A stretch of DNA of 64,000 nt from Glycomyces niveus (GTDB lineage Bacteria > Actinomycetota > Actinomycetes > Mycobacteriales > Micromonosporaceae), in contig NZ_JAGFNP010000010.1 in assembly GCF_017592475.1 (NCBI RefSeq), positions 1 to 64,000 on the forward strand, given 5' to 3'. The position numbers and the translations under genes were made by a program. The notes beneath the pieces are model-generated. The model did not search any database. It was given only the letters and a program-made list of their open reading frames with translations, and was not told the origin of the DNA. This document shows positions 8,843 to 20,837 of this stretch, piece by piece (the first letter of the stretch is position 1; every line of letters begins with the position of its first letter).

Positions 8843-9313
8843 TCAGCAGGCGCAGGAGACGCCGCTCGAGGGGGCGGTGAGCGGGTCGGGCTTGCCGCGC
8901 TCGACGCCGGCGTCGGTGGCGACCGGGAGGCCTTCGCGCACCCAGTACTCGAAGCCGCCCATCATGTACTTGACCTGGTACCCGAGTTTCGCGAACTCGA
9001 CGGCGGCCCGGTAGGCGCCGTTGCAGCCGGGACCCCAGCAGTAGACGACGACCGGACGGGACTGGTCGATGAGTTCGGCTGCGCGCGAGGCGATCTCGTC
9101 GGTCGGCAAGTGCACGGCGCCGGGGACGCGGCCCTGGAACCAGGCGGCTTCGCCGCGGGTGTCGACGAGCGTGAAGCCGGGGTCGTCGAGCTCGGAGACG
9201 GCGTAGACGTCCGAGACGTCGGTGCTGTAGGCCATGAGCCCGGTGAAGTACGCGAGGGCGTCGGCGGGGGCGGCCGGGGCGACGCGCAGGACGGGGTTCT
9301 CGTTCGTTGCCAT
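8843..9313 (-). CDS. Rhodanese-like domain protein
   Basis: This 156-residue single-domain protein has the rhodanese fold signatures: FTLVDTRGEAAWFQGRVPGA near residues 48-67, then VVVYCWGPGCNGA, where the first Cys is the likely persulfide-carrying residue. Rhodaneses transfer sulfane sulfur to acceptors such as cyanide or thiols. An added feature is the C-terminal end SCAC, a Cys-X-Cys tail that could take part in sulfur relay or metal binding; this is inference. It is the first gene of a likely two-gene unit with the PIG-L deacetylase. Thiol chemistry would be a common theme if that deacetylase acts on mycothiol derivatives. Confidence 0.85.
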   Translation of the reverse strand: MATNENPVLRVAPAAPADALAYFTGLMAYSTDVSDVYAVSELDDPGFTLVDTRGEAAWFQGRVPGAVHLPTDEIASRAAELIDQSRPVVVYCWGPGCNGAYRAAVEFAKLGYQVKYMMGGFEYWVREGLPVATDAGVERGKPDPLTAPSSGVSCAC

Positions 9314-9507
9314 GCCCAGAATCTATGTGCCGGTACAAAGATACGAGCACTTGACACAAAGTCGGCCATGATGTGGGACCGGCCGCGCCGACGCGTGTTC
9401 CGACCCTGTTCGCGGGTACTCGCCGGCGGTAGCGTAGACCGCGGCGCCCCTCACGCCCCAAGCACGGCGCCGCCCCGGCGGCGCTTCCGATGAGAGAGGC
9501 ATCATCC

Positions 9508-10344
9508 ATGGCAACCACCGCACCCACCGTCGAACTCGCCCACGGCGCGGCCATGCCGCTGCTGGGCCTCGGCACGTGGCCGATGGACGACGCCGAGGCC
9601 GAACGCGTGATCGCCGAGGCGATCGGGCTCGGCTACCGGCTCGTCGACACGGCCGAGAACTACAAGAACGAACGCGGCGTCGGCCTGGGCCTCAAGGCCT
9701 CCGGCGCGGCCCGCGAGGACCTGTTCGTGACCTCCAAGTTCAACCGCGAGTGGCACGGCGTCGACCTGGCCGCCGAAGCCTGCGAACGCAGCCTCGACCG
9801 ACTCGGCCTCGACTACCTCGACATGCTCCTCATCCACTGGCCGAACCCGCAGCACGGCAAGTACATCGAGGCCTGGGAGGGCCTGGTGCGGCTGCTGGAG
9901 ACCGGGCGGGTCAAGGCCATCGGCACGTCGAACTTCAAGCCGGGCCACCTGGACCGGATCATCGAGGCCACCGGCGTGATCCCCGATGTCAACCAGATCC
10001 AGTTGAGCCCCTTGACGACTCGGCTCGAGGCGCGCGCATACCACAAGGAGCGCGGCATCGTGACCCAGTCGTGGTCGCCGATCGGCGGCCAGGGCGGCGA
10101 GGTGCGGAACGAGCCGAAGGTGCTGCAGCTGGCCGAGAAGTACGGGAAGACGCCCGTGCAGGTGGTGCTGCGCTGGCACCTGGACCTGGGACTCGCGGTG
10201 GTCCCGAAGTCGAGCGCCCCGGAGCGCCTGGCGCAGAACCTGGACGTCTTCGACTTCACGCTCGACCCCGATGACGTGATGGCCTTGTCGGCCCTCGACC
10301 AGGGGGAAGCGGCCGCGGCGGACTCGGACGAGTTCGGCCACTAG
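9508..10344 (+). CDS. Aldo/keto reductase
   Basis: The 278-residue protein is a standard-length NADPH-dependent AKR with a TIM-barrel fold. The catalytic tetrad is visible as Asp and Tyr in DTAENYKNE, Lys in VTSKFNRE and His in LIHWPNP. The cofactor region LAVVPKSSAPERLAQN near the C-terminus contains the Lys-Ser contact to the NADPH phosphate. It resembles the 2,5-diketo-gluconate reductase group of bacterial AKRs, but the substrate is not predictable. The start is the ATG after AGAGAGG; an upstream in-frame ATG sits inside that ribosome binding site. It stands alone between divergent and convergent neighbours. Confidence 0.9.
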   Translation: MATTAPTVELAHGAAMPLLGLGTWPMDDAEAERVIAEAIGLGYRLVDTAENYKNERGVGLGLKASGAAREDLFVTSKFNREWHGVDLAAEACERSLDRLGLDYLDMLLIHWPNPQHGKYIEAWEGLVRLLETGRVKAIGTSNFKPGHLDRIIEATGVIPDVNQIQLSPLTTRLEARAYHKERGIVTQSWSPIGGQGGEVRNEPKVLQLAEKYGKTPVQVVLRWHLDLGLAVVPKSSAPERLAQNLDVFDFTLDPDDVMALSALDQGEAAAADSDEFGH

Positions 10345-10390
10345 CCGATCGGGCTCCGGATTGGGGCCGCAGGCTCGAGTTCGGGTCCGG

Positions 10391-10455
10391 CCCCCGGGGT
10401 CGGGAGTGTCCGTGCGGCGCGCCCCCGATGACAAGGGTCGCCCGGGGGTACGACA
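10391..10455. repeat. Dispersed repeat family I, intergenic copy
   Basis: About 65 bp here match 16256-16323 at roughly 80%, sharing CGGGGTCGGG, CCCCCGATG, CAAGGGTC and GGGGTACGACAT in order. This copy lies in the non-coding gap between the aldo/keto reductase and the ECF sigma gene. The other copy lies inside a permease gene. Confidence 0.75.
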
Positions 10456-10523
10456 TTTTGCGGCGGGGGCCGCCTAGCCTTTGCGGAGGGGGGGCCCGCG
10501 CCGTTTTTTCTGGCCTTCGCCGC

Positions 10524-11420
10524 CTAGGCGTCCAGCAGGGTGAGCTCCATGCCGCGCACTCGGTCGGGGTTGGTGACGCCTTCCATCGCGATGATCTTGT
10601 CGCCTTCGACCGTGAAGACGAGGACGCGCGTCGGGGCGTCCGGCAGGGACGAGATGACGCCGATCTTGCCGTCGGCGAGGACGAGCTGCGCGCCGGTCGC
10701 CATGGCCGCGAAGGTCATCGCGCCGCCCGCGATCTGGGCCGCGCCGCGGATGATCTGGCCGACCTCGGCCGCGTCCGTGCGCAGCGTGATCTCGGGGTCG
10801 AGCACCGAGACCAGCGCCTCGAAGTCGCCGCCGCGCGCGGCCGCCAAGAACGCCTCGACCACCGTCCGCTGCTTCGAGACCTCCTTGCGCTGCGGCATGT
10901 CGGTCCCGCGCACCCGCGCCCGGGCGCGGCTCGCCAGCTTCCGCGCGGCCGTCGGGGTCCGGTCGACGATCTGGGCGATGTCGTCGAAGGGCACGCCGAA
11001 CATGTCGTGAAGGACGAACGCCAGCCGCTCCGCGGGCTCCAGCGTCTCCAGGACCACCAGCAGGGCGAGGCTCACCGAGTCGGCGATGACCGCGGCCGAC
11101 TCCGGGTCGGCCTCCACGTCCGCCGGTCCCGGGAGCGCGACCGGCTCCAGCTCGACCGTGCCGTCAAGCGAGGTGGGCATCGGCTGTTCGGCCCGGGACT
11201 TGCGGCGGCGCAGCTGGTCGAGACAGACCCGGCCGACCACGGTCGTGAGCCAGCCGCTCAGGTTCTCGATGCGCTCGGTGTCGCTGGCGGCCAGGCGGAA
11301 CCATGCCTCCTGGACCGCGTCCTCGGCCTCGCCGGAGGAGCCGAGCATGCGGAACGCGACGGCCTCCAGCCGGGGCCGGTCGGTCTCGAATCGCTCCGCG
11401 AGCCACAGGTCGTCGTTCAT
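10524..11420 (-). CDS. ECF sigma factor with SnoaL-like C-terminal domain
   Basis: This 298-residue protein starts with sigma region 2 (RLEAVAFRMLGSSGEAEDAV) and region 4 (ERLAFVLHDMFGVPFDDIAQ, then RTPTAARKLASRARARVR). After residue about 185 it adds a SnoaL/NTF2-like domain (VVEAFLAAARGGDFEALVSVL, ending in VFTVEGDKIIAMEGVTNPDR). Such sigma factors (SigJ or ECF41-like) lack an anti-sigma factor and are tuned by the fused domain. The family often lies beside carboxymuconolactone decarboxylase-like genes, as here, where the divergent neighbour is one. The DGGGR motif typical of ECF41 was not seen, so a SigJ-like group fits better. Start: ATG after GGAGGA. Confidence 0.88.
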   Translation of the reverse strand: MNDDLWLAERFETDRPRLEAVAFRMLGSSGEAEDAVQEAWFRLAASDTERIENLSGWLTTVVGRVCLDQLRRRKSRAEQPMPTSLDGTVELEPVALPGPADVEADPESAAVIADSVSLALLVVLETLEPAERLAFVLHDMFGVPFDDIAQIVDRTPTAARKLASRARARVRGTDMPQRKEVSKQRTVVEAFLAAARGGDFEALVSVLDPEITLRTDAAEVGQIIRGAAQIAGGAMTFAAMATGAQLVLADGKIGVISSLPDAPTRVLVFTVEGDKIIAMEGVTNPDRVRGMELTLLDA

Positions 11421-11600
11421 GTGCTCCTCCTTCGACGGGTTGCCGACTCTATGACGCGTGCAGGCGGGCGAACGTGACCGTCCCATCCCGCACGACCGCC
11501 GCATTGTGATCCAGGACACGAGTATCGGTTCGTCGGTCACATCACCGCGCCGGGAGCCGTCATGCCGGTGAATCGAACGAAACGCCGAAGGAGCCCCGCC

Positions 11601-12071
11601 GTGGAAGCACGCATCGACTACTACTCGAACCCCATCGCCGCCAAATTCGCCAAGCACATCAACGCCGCCGGCCTCTCCCTCAAGAAGACGGGCCTGCCGG
11701 AGGAGATCCCCAACCTGGTCCTCATCCGGGCCAGCCAGATCAACGGCTGCGGCGTCTGCACCGACATGCACACCAAGGACGCCCTGCACGCCGGCGAGAC
11801 CCCGGTCCGCGTCGCGATGGTCGCGGCCTGGCGCGACTCGGTCGTCTTCGACGAGGCCGAGCGGGCCGCGCTCGCCCTGACCGAGGCGGGGACCCGCCTC
11901 GCCGACGGCGCCGGCGTCCCTGACGACGTGTGGGACGACGCCGCGAAGCACTTCGACGGCGACCAGCTCGCCGGCCTCGTCTCGATCATCGCGCTCATCA
12001 ACGCCTACAACCGGATGAACGCGATCCCGCGCATCCCCGGCGGCGACTACACCCCCGGCCAGTGGAGCTAG
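11601..12071 (+). CDS. Carboxymuconolactone decarboxylase / AhpD-like protein
   Basis: The 156-residue protein carries the AhpD core: LVLIRASQINGCGVCTDMHTKDA, with the redox Cys-X-X-Cys pair and downstream His (residues about 50-62). Family members are small helical peroxidase or alkylhydroperoxidase-related proteins. The start is taken as GTG 11601, preceded by AAGGAG; an ATG 39 bases upstream gives an untypical basic extension. It is divergent from an ECF sigma factor of the type that commonly controls such genes, so regulation by that sigma factor is the likely link. No clear ECF41 promoter motif could be placed in the 180-bp gap. Confidence 0.85.
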   Translation: MEARIDYYSNPIAAKFAKHINAAGLSLKKTGLPEEIPNLVLIRASQINGCGVCTDMHTKDALHAGETPVRVAMVAAWRDSVVFDEAERAALALTEAGTRLADGAGVPDDVWDDAAKHFDGDQLAGLVSIIALINAYNRMNAIPRIPGGDYTPGQWS

Positions 12072-12081
12072 AAGACCGATC

Positions 12082-12104
12082 GGGGCCGCCGGCCGGGCGG
12101 CCCC
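12082..12104. terminator. Hairpin between converging genes
   Basis: GGGGCCGCC and GGCGGCCCC pair around a 5-base loop between the stop codons of the AhpD-like and sulfotransferase genes. Confidence 0.65.
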
Positions 12105-12183
12105 GGAACCCGCTCAGTACTTCTTCGGCAGTGCCGGCAGGTTCGCGACCAGGGCCGGGTAGTCGCCGAACGCCGTCTCGACC

Positions 12184-15422
<3,239 letters not shown>

Positions 15423-15426
<4 letters not shown>

Positions 15427-16448
15427 GCGGTGGCCTTTCGGGTGAGGAGCCGGTCGAACAGCAGGTTCAGGCCGACCGAGAGCGCGACCAGCAGCGCCGC
15501 GGGGAGCACGACGCCCCAGGGGGACAGGAAGATCCCGCCGCGGTTGAGGTCGACCATGACGGCCCAGTCGCTGGCCTCCGGCCCCGCGCCCACGCCGAGG
15601 AAGCTCGCGGCCGCGACGAGGTAGAAGGCGCCGACCAGGCGCACGCCGGCGTCGGCGGCGACCGTGGGAAGGATCGACCGGGCGATGTACCCGATCGAGG
15701 TGCGCCACCAGCTTTCGCCTTGCAGCCACATCGCTTCGACGGCGGGGCGGTGGGCGACTTCGAGGGCGGCGGCGCGCACGATGCGGGCGATGTCGGGGAG
15801 GTTGACGAGCGCCACGATGAGCACGAGCATCCAGGCCGTGGGCGGGGCGATCGAGGCGAGCAGGAGCATGAGGAGGAGTGAAGGCAGGGCGAGGAGGAGG
15901 TCGAAGGGGCGCATGAGGAGTTCGTCGAGCCAGCGGTGGCGGGTCGCGGCGGCGGCGAGGCCGATCGGGACGCCGACGAGGAACGCGAGGGCGGTCGCGG
16001 CGGCGGCGGTGACGACGATGCCCCAGCCGCCGTCGAGGATCCCGTCGAGGACGCTCGACCCGAGGTAGTCGGTGCCGGGCCAGGGCGCGGCGGGGTCGAA
16101 CGGCTGGGTGCGGTCGCGTTCGGCGACCGGCAGGAACGGGCCGACGAGCGCGATCCCGAGCGGGAGGGCGAGGAGGACGGCGACCGCGATGCGGGCGAGG
16201 TGGAGGCGGGTCCTGCCGGGGTTGCGGGATTCGCGGGGCTCGGGGGTTTTGCAGCGATCCCGGGGTCGGGTGTGTCGGTGCTCGGGACCCCCCGATGTCA
16301 AGGGTCCCTGAGGGGTACGACATGCCTCGCCGGGCGAGGCGGCGGCAGTGCCTTCGCTGACCGAAGCGACGACAGCGCTTTCGCTCGCCGACCCGGCGGT
16401 GCCGCTTTCATCGGGCGGCGCCGCGGCGTCACTTGGTTCAGGGCTCAT
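15423..16448 (-). CDS. ABC transporter permease (DppC type) with repeat-derived N-terminus
   Basis: This is the second permease of the operon. After an unusual N-terminal extension of about 78 residues it has a first membrane helix (IAVAVLLALPLGIALVG), then further helices and the EAA cytoplasmic loop region (VEAMWLQGESWWRTSIGYI). Family members usually have a short N-terminus. Residues about 43-65 are encoded by dispersed repeat family I, and no ATG, GTG or TTG follows it in frame before the first helix, so translation must pass through it. The start is ATG 16448. It overlaps the ATPase gene by four bases and follows the first permease after a 199-bp gap filled with tandem repeats. Confidence 0.85.
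16256..16323. repeat. Dispersed repeat family I, copy inside permease gene
   Basis: This 68-bp stretch aligns with 10391-10455 at roughly 80%. It is read on the minus strand as part of the cytoplasmic N-terminus of the permease, a position that tolerates extra residues. Confidence 0.75.
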
Positions 16449-16488
16449 CGGGATACCTCCGCGTTCGGGGTCGCGGAGCGAACCGCGC

Positions 16489-16597
16489 GGGTTCGCGGTC
16501 GGCGCGCGTCAGCCGCGAAGCGGACCAGACGGGTCCGCGGTTCGCACGGGCCAGCCGCGAAGGGAACCGGACGGGTCCGCGGTCGGTGCGGGTCGGA
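16489..16597. repeat. 42-bp imperfect tandem repeat, about 2.5 copies
   Basis: Units starting with GGGTTCGCGG or GGGTCCGCGG and containing CAGCCGCGAAG begin at 16489, 16531 and 16573. They fill most of the gap between the two permease genes, which in this type of operon are normally close together. Confidence 0.75.
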
Positions 16598-16647
16598 TCG
16601 CGTCGAGGGGCACCGCGGTTCTCGACGTGACGACGGCTGCCCCCGGT

Positions 16648-17589
16648 TCATCGGACGACCTCCATTCGCGGGGCGAGGCGGAAGGCGACCAGGTCGGCGG
16701 CGAGGTTCACAAGGACGGTGCTCGCGCCGAAGACGACCGCGATGCCTTGCACCACAGGGAGGTCTCGGGCGTTAACCGCGTCCACGAGCGCGGTGCCCAA
16801 GCCGGGGATGACGAAGACGCTTTCGACGACGATCACGCCGCCGAGCAGCCAGTCGGCGGTGCGCGCGATCTGGGCGACCGCCGGGGTGACCGCGTTCGGC
16901 AACGCGTGCGCGAAGACGACCCGCCGCTCCGAAATCCCCGCCCGGCGTGCGTGCGCGACGTACTCGGAGTCGAGCGCGTCGATCATCCCGGCGCGCACGA
17001 GCCGCGCGATCGAGCAGATCGGCCGGGCCAGCAGCACCAGCAAGGGCAGCACCAGGACCGCGGGCTCGGCCAGCAGCGACGGCACGCCCACGGCGGTGGG
17101 CGGTAGCCACGCGAGGCCGATCGCGAAGACGCTCACCAGCAGCACCGCGAGCGCGAACTCGGGCACCGAGTACAGGCCGACGGTGAACGTGGTGATGAGC
17201 CGGTCCGGCCAGCGGCCCTGCCGGCGGGCGGCGACGACGCCGAGGCCGATCGCCCAGGGCAGCAGCAGGATTAGCGTGAGCCCGGCGAGGACGAGCGTCG
17301 GCTGGACGGCGGTGGCGAGGAGGTCGGCGACGGGCCGTCCGGAGACGAGGGACGCGCCGAGGTCGCCGTTGAGGAGGCCGCCGAGCCAGCCGGCGAGCCG
17401 GGCGAGGGCGGGTTCGTCGAGGTGCATCTGCTCGCGGATCCGCTGGATGTTCGCGGGGTCGGGCTGGTCCCCGGCGAGGGCGACGGCCGCGTCGCCGGGG
17501 AGCAGCTCGACCAGTGCGAACGCGAGGACGGCCACGGCGACGACTTGCGCCGCGCCGAGGCCGATCCGCTTGGCCGCGTAAGCGAGCAC
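16648..17589 (-). CDS. ABC transporter permease (DppB type)
   Basis: The 313-residue protein is a DppB/OppB-type inner-membrane permease. The first helix is close to the N-terminus (LGAAQVVAVAVLAFALVELLP), followed by the usual extracytoplasmic segment with LDEPALARLAGWLGGLLNGDLG. The EAA loop appears as YVAHARRAGISERRVVFAHALPNAV, the contact site for the ATPase. The GTG start shares one base with the TAG stop of the lipoprotein gene, so translation is coupled. Together with the second permease it forms the channel for the substrate delivered by the lipoprotein. Confidence 0.9.
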   Translation of the reverse strand: MLAYAAKRIGLGAAQVVAVAVLAFALVELLPGDAAVALAGDQPDPANIQRIREQMHLDEPALARLAGWLGGLLNGDLGASLVSGRPVADLLATAVQPTLVLAGLTLILLLPWAIGLGVVAARRQGRWPDRLITTFTVGLYSVPEFALAVLLVSVFAIGLAWLPPTAVGVPSLLAEPAVLVLPLLVLLARPICSIARLVRAGMIDALDSEYVAHARRAGISERRVVFAHALPNAVTPAVAQIARTADWLLGGVIVVESVFVIPGLGTALVDAVNARDLPVVQGIAVVFGASTVLVNLAADLVAFRLAPRMEVVR

Positions 17590-19139
17590 TAGGCCATCCA
17601 GACCTTGTCGAAACGCGCCCAGTCGAGGGTGTTCGCGGGCGCCTGCGCGACGCCCTGCACGCCGGGCAGGGTGCCGACGATCCAGTCCGCGAAGCCCCAG
17701 ATCAAGTAGCCGCCCTCGTCGTGGAGGCGCTGCTGGATCTCCTGGTAGAGCGTTTCGCGCTCGGCGTCGTCGGCGGTGGACTGGAGCTTGAGGTACAGCT
17801 CGTCGAAGTCGGCGTGGTGCCACTGGGTGAGGTTGGTGGGCGAGTCGGTGAGGAGCCGCTGCGAGATGTGGGAGGCGATGGGCATCGCGCCGGAGCGGTA
17901 CGAGGCGATCTGGCCTTCGGTGAGCACGTCGGCCCAGTAGGTGTCGGCGTTGCGTTCGTTGATCTCGACCTCGACGCCGGCTTCGCGGATCTGCTCGGCG
18001 AAGATCTGGGCGGCTTCGGTGAAGCCGGAGCCGACGTCGGCGGTGTCGAGGGTGATCGAGGTGACGCCGGCGGCGGCGAGGAGCTGCGTGGCGGTCTCGA
18101 GGTCGCGTTCGCGCTGGGGGATGTCGGCGGCATAGTGCTCGAAGCCGAGGCCGTACAGGTCGTTGCCGATCTGGCCGCGCCCGGAGAGCACGGACTCGAC
18201 GAGTTCGTCCCGGTCGCAGAGGAGGAACATCGCTTGGCGCACTTCGGGTTTGTCGAAGGGGGCGCGGTCGGTCTTCATGGCGAAGCCGAGCATGTTGGAG
18301 CCGGGGGACGCGATCAGGGTGACGGCGTCGTTGCCCTCGTTGGCGCGCGCGGTGGTCGCAGAGAGGTCGTGGGCGTATTCGACCTGGCCGCCGAGGAGGG
18401 CGTTGATGCGCGCGGACTCCTCGTCGGCGACGACGATCTGGAGGCGGTCGATGTTGGGCGCGCCGTCCCAGTAGTCGTCGAAGCGGGCGGCGGTGAACTC
18501 GCTGCCGGGAGTGAAGGACACGAACGTGAAGGGGCCGGAGCCGATCGGCGCGTCGAAGGTCTCGGCGCCTTCGGGGACGATGTAGGCGCCGAAGGCGGCG
18601 AGCGAGTTCGGGAATTCCGCGAGGGGGTATTTGAGGACGAACTCGACGGTCTGGTCGTCGAGCGCTTTGCTGGCGTCAAGGTCGATGGGGGCGAGGTCCT
18701 GCTTGGCTCGGAAGGTCTCGTCGGGGTTCGCGATGCGCCGGTAGCTGTAGAGGACGTCGGCGGCGCGCACGGGGCTGCCGTCGTGGAAGGTCGCTTGCCG
18801 GAGCTTGACGGTCCAGACGGTGAGGTCGGCGTCGGGCGTCCAGGATTCGGCGAGGCGGGGCACGGCGGCCATGTCGGCGCCGAGGTCGGCGAGTTTGTCG
18901 TAGACGGCTTTGGCGCGGGCGGCGTCGGCGAAGAGGTTGACGCGGTGCGGGTCGATGGTCTCGTCGGCGCCGCCGCCGGCGAAGGCGGCGCGGAGGGTGC
19001 CGCCGGTCGTCGGAGCGGTCGCGGCGGGGTCGGCGTCGCTGCTGCAGGCGGTGAGCGCGGCGCCGGAGGTGACGGCGAGGCCGGCGGCGCCGAGGACGGC
19101 GCGGCGGGACAGGTGCGGGCGGGGCGAAGGGCTGGACAT
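17589..19139 (-). CDS. Extracellular solute-binding lipoprotein (family 5, Dpp/Nik/Cnt type)
   Basis: The 516-residue protein has a twin-arginine lipoprotein leader (SRRAVLGAAGLAVTSGAALTAC) with the lipidated Cys at about residue 32. The mature part follows family-5 binding proteins, with ESWTPDADLTVWTVKLRQATFHDGSPV and VLYSYRRIANPDET, and near 500 residues in length. Family-5 proteins bind peptides, nickel chelates or opine metallophores. The gene follows an MFS exporter gene by 11 bases and precedes the permeases, all on one strand. The exporter-importer arrangement is reminiscent of staphylopine (Cnt) systems, but no metallophore synthesis genes are in view, so peptide uptake is equally possible. 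Confidence 0.88.
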   Translation of the reverse strand: MSSPSPRPHLSRRAVLGAAGLAVTSGAALTACSSDADPAATAPTTGGTLRAAFAGGGADETIDPHRVNLFADAARAKAVYDKLADLGADMAAVPRLAESWTPDADLTVWTVKLRQATFHDGSPVRAADVLYSYRRIANPDETFRAKQDLAPIDLDASKALDDQTVEFVLKYPLAEFPNSLAAFGAYIVPEGAETFDAPIGSGPFTFVSFTPGSEFTAARFDDYWDGAPNIDRLQIVVADEESARINALLGGQVEYAHDLSATTARANEGNDAVTLIASPGSNMLGFAMKTDRAPFDKPEVRQAMFLLCDRDELVESVLSGRGQIGNDLYGLGFEHYAADIPQRERDLETATQLLAAAGVTSITLDTADVGSGFTEAAQIFAEQIREAGVEVEINERNADTYWADVLTEGQIASYRSGAMPIASHISQRLLTDSPTNLTQWHHADFDELYLKLQSTADDAERETLYQEIQQRLHDEGGYLIWGFADWIVGTLPGVQGVAQAPANTLDWARFDKVWMA

Positions 19140-19150
19140 CTGTTCGTTCC

Positions 19151-20674
19151 TTATCGGTTGCGGTGCAAGAGGTTCGCGCGGCGCTGCGCGTCGGAGGGCA
19201 CTGAATCGGCGTGCGGGGCGGTCGGCAGCGGCGTATCGCCCTCTGGGGATCCGGGCGTCCCTGCGGGCTCGGTGTGCGGCACGGTTGCGGGCCGGAGGAG
19301 CGTGCCCGGGGCGGCCGCCTTCGACGGCGAGTCGCAGGGCGCGGCATCGGGGGACGCGGCGTCTGCGGTCATGCGGGCCGGGGAGTCGGTGCCGTGCGGC
19401 GCCACGCGCTTCGCCTCGGCGGCGGCCGGTTCGGCGCCCCCCGCGCCCACGGTGCGCTGCGGACCGGCCGCGGCCTCGAGCGACCGCGAACCGCGCATCG
19501 CGTTGACGGCCAAGGCGGAGCCGAACCCGAGGAGCGCGCAGCAGGCCCACGACGCCCAGGCGGCACCGTCGCCCGCGAGGTCGGCGACGAGGCCGACCGC
19601 GCTGGTGCCGATGGCCGCGACGACGCCCGAGAGGAGGTAGTAGACGCCGAAGTACGTTCCCGTGAGCCCTTGCGGCGCATAGCCGGGGATGAGTTCCATG
19701 ACGAACGGCTGCGCGACCATGACCCCGATCGACAGCAGCAGCGCCGAGACGAGCACCGCCGCGAAATGCAGTCCGGGCGCGCTCGCGGGCAGCAGTATCG
19801 GCGGCACGAAGGCCGCGCCGATGAGCGCCATGCCGAGCGCGATCGCCCCCGCCCGGCTCAGGCGCCGCTGACACCATTCGGTGCTGCGCACCTGCAGCCC
19901 GAGCGTCGCCACCGTCGAAGCGCCGAACACCGCGGCGGTCGCCCACGCGGTGCCCGTCGAGTCCACGGCGGCCTTCGGCAGCAGCAGGTACAGCTGGTTC
20001 TGGAGGGCGAACAGCGCGGTCGTGGCGAGCGTGAACGCCATGAAGCCCCTGTCCCCGAACGCCTCCCGCCAGCCGCCGAGCACCGTCGTCCCGGACTTCG
20101 GCGCCCGGTGCGGCGGCAGCGACAGCATCTGCGCGACCGCCAGGCCCAGGAACACCAGCGCGGACGCCAGCGCCCCGAGCCGGAAGTCGATTACGACGAG
20201 CGCGCTGCCCACGAGCGGGCCGAGGCACATCCCGACGTTCGCGGACAAGTTGAACAGCGCGAACGCCTCAGCGCGCTTGTCGCCGGCCGCTTCGGCGACA
20301 TAGGCGCGCACCGCCGGGTTGAACAGTGCCCCGGCGACGCCGCTGACGATCGTGCCCGCGATGGCCACCCCGAACGAGGGCGTGAGGGCGAACAGCCCGA
20401 ACCCCAAGGCGCGCAAGAAGCATCCGGCGATGATGACGCCGCGCGGGCCGAGCCGGTCCGAAGCGGTGCCGCCGACCAGGTTGAGGCCCTGCTGGGCGAG
20501 GTTCCGCACCCCGAGCACGACCCCGATCGCGGCGAGCGACATCCCGGCCGAGGCTTCGAGGTGCACCGCGAGGTAGGGGATGACCATGTAGAAGCCGAGG
20601 TTGACGCCGAGCTGGTTCACCAGGAGAAGCCGCACGGGCAGCGGCTGGGCCGTGAAGGACCGGATGGTGCGCAA
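19151..20674 (-). CDS. MFS transporter, probable exporter
   Basis: This MFS protein of about 507 residues has twelve hydrophobic segments and the MFS loop 2-3 motif GGTASDRLGPRG, then a C-terminal Ala/Pro-rich cytoplasmic tail of about 90 residues. It resembles the MdtH/CntE-like exporters of drugs and small chelators. The start is uncertain: a TTG at 20674 puts the N-terminus close to the first helix (LRTIRSFTAQPLPVRLLLVN). A TTG at 20755 gives a longer form, but that codon lies next to the palindrome at 20735-20753. It is the first gene of the five-gene transport operon. The low-complexity tail is unusual for the family. Confidence 0.82.
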   Translation of the reverse strand: MRTIRSFTAQPLPVRLLLVNQLGVNLGFYMVIPYLAVHLEASAGMSLAAIGVVLGVRNLAQQGLNLVGGTASDRLGPRGVIIAGCFLRALGFGLFALTPSFGVAIAGTIVSGVAGALFNPAVRAYVAEAAGDKRAEAFALFNLSANVGMCLGPLVGSALVVIDFRLGALASALVFLGLAVAQMLSLPPHRAPKSGTTVLGGWREAFGDRGFMAFTLATTALFALQNQLYLLLPKAAVDSTGTAWATAAVFGASTVATLGLQVRSTEWCQRRLSRAGAIALGMALIGAAFVPPILLPASAPGLHFAAVLVSALLLSIGVMVAQPFVMELIPGYAPQGLTGTYFGVYYLLSGVVAAIGTSAVGLVADLAGDGAAWASWACCALLGFGSALAVNAMRGSRSLEAAAGPQRTVGAGGAEPAAAEAKRVAPHGTDSPARMTADAASPDAAPCDSPSKAAAPGTLLRPATVPHTEPAGTPGSPEGDTPLPTAPHADSVPSDAQRRANLLHRNR

Positions 20675-20734
20675 GGGACCTCGCCTGGGCGGTGGCGGCG
20701 CCGGGGAGCGCCGGGGGCAGTCGGTTTCGACAAA

Positions 20735-20753
20735 GATAACGGAACCCGTTTTC
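20735..20753. promoter_or_regulatory. 19-bp inverted repeat, putative operator of the transport operon
   Basis: GATAACGG and CCGTTTTC (arms matching at 7 of 8 positions) flank AAC, in an AT-richer patch about 60 bp before the MFS start. It also lies 79 bp upstream of the divergent AraC gene. It loosely resembles Fur-family boxes but differs from the 7-1-7 Zur box of streptomycetes. Confidence 0.4.
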
Positions 20754-20837
20754 AATACACCGGGCGAAACCGCGGATGTGACCTGCCCCCGCCTATGCGA
20801 TCATCGGCATACACGCACGTGACCTCGGAGGATGCCG

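Noticed and set aside
11421..11600. ECF41-type promoter (TGTCACA and CGTC) upstream of the AhpD-like gene
   Set aside because: Only poor matches with wrong spacing (19 or 14 instead of 16) were found.
20735..20753. Zur box assignment
   Set aside because: The palindrome has an 8-3-8 layout and two GG/CC steps, unlike the AT-rich 7-1-7 Zur site, so only a generic operator is claimed.
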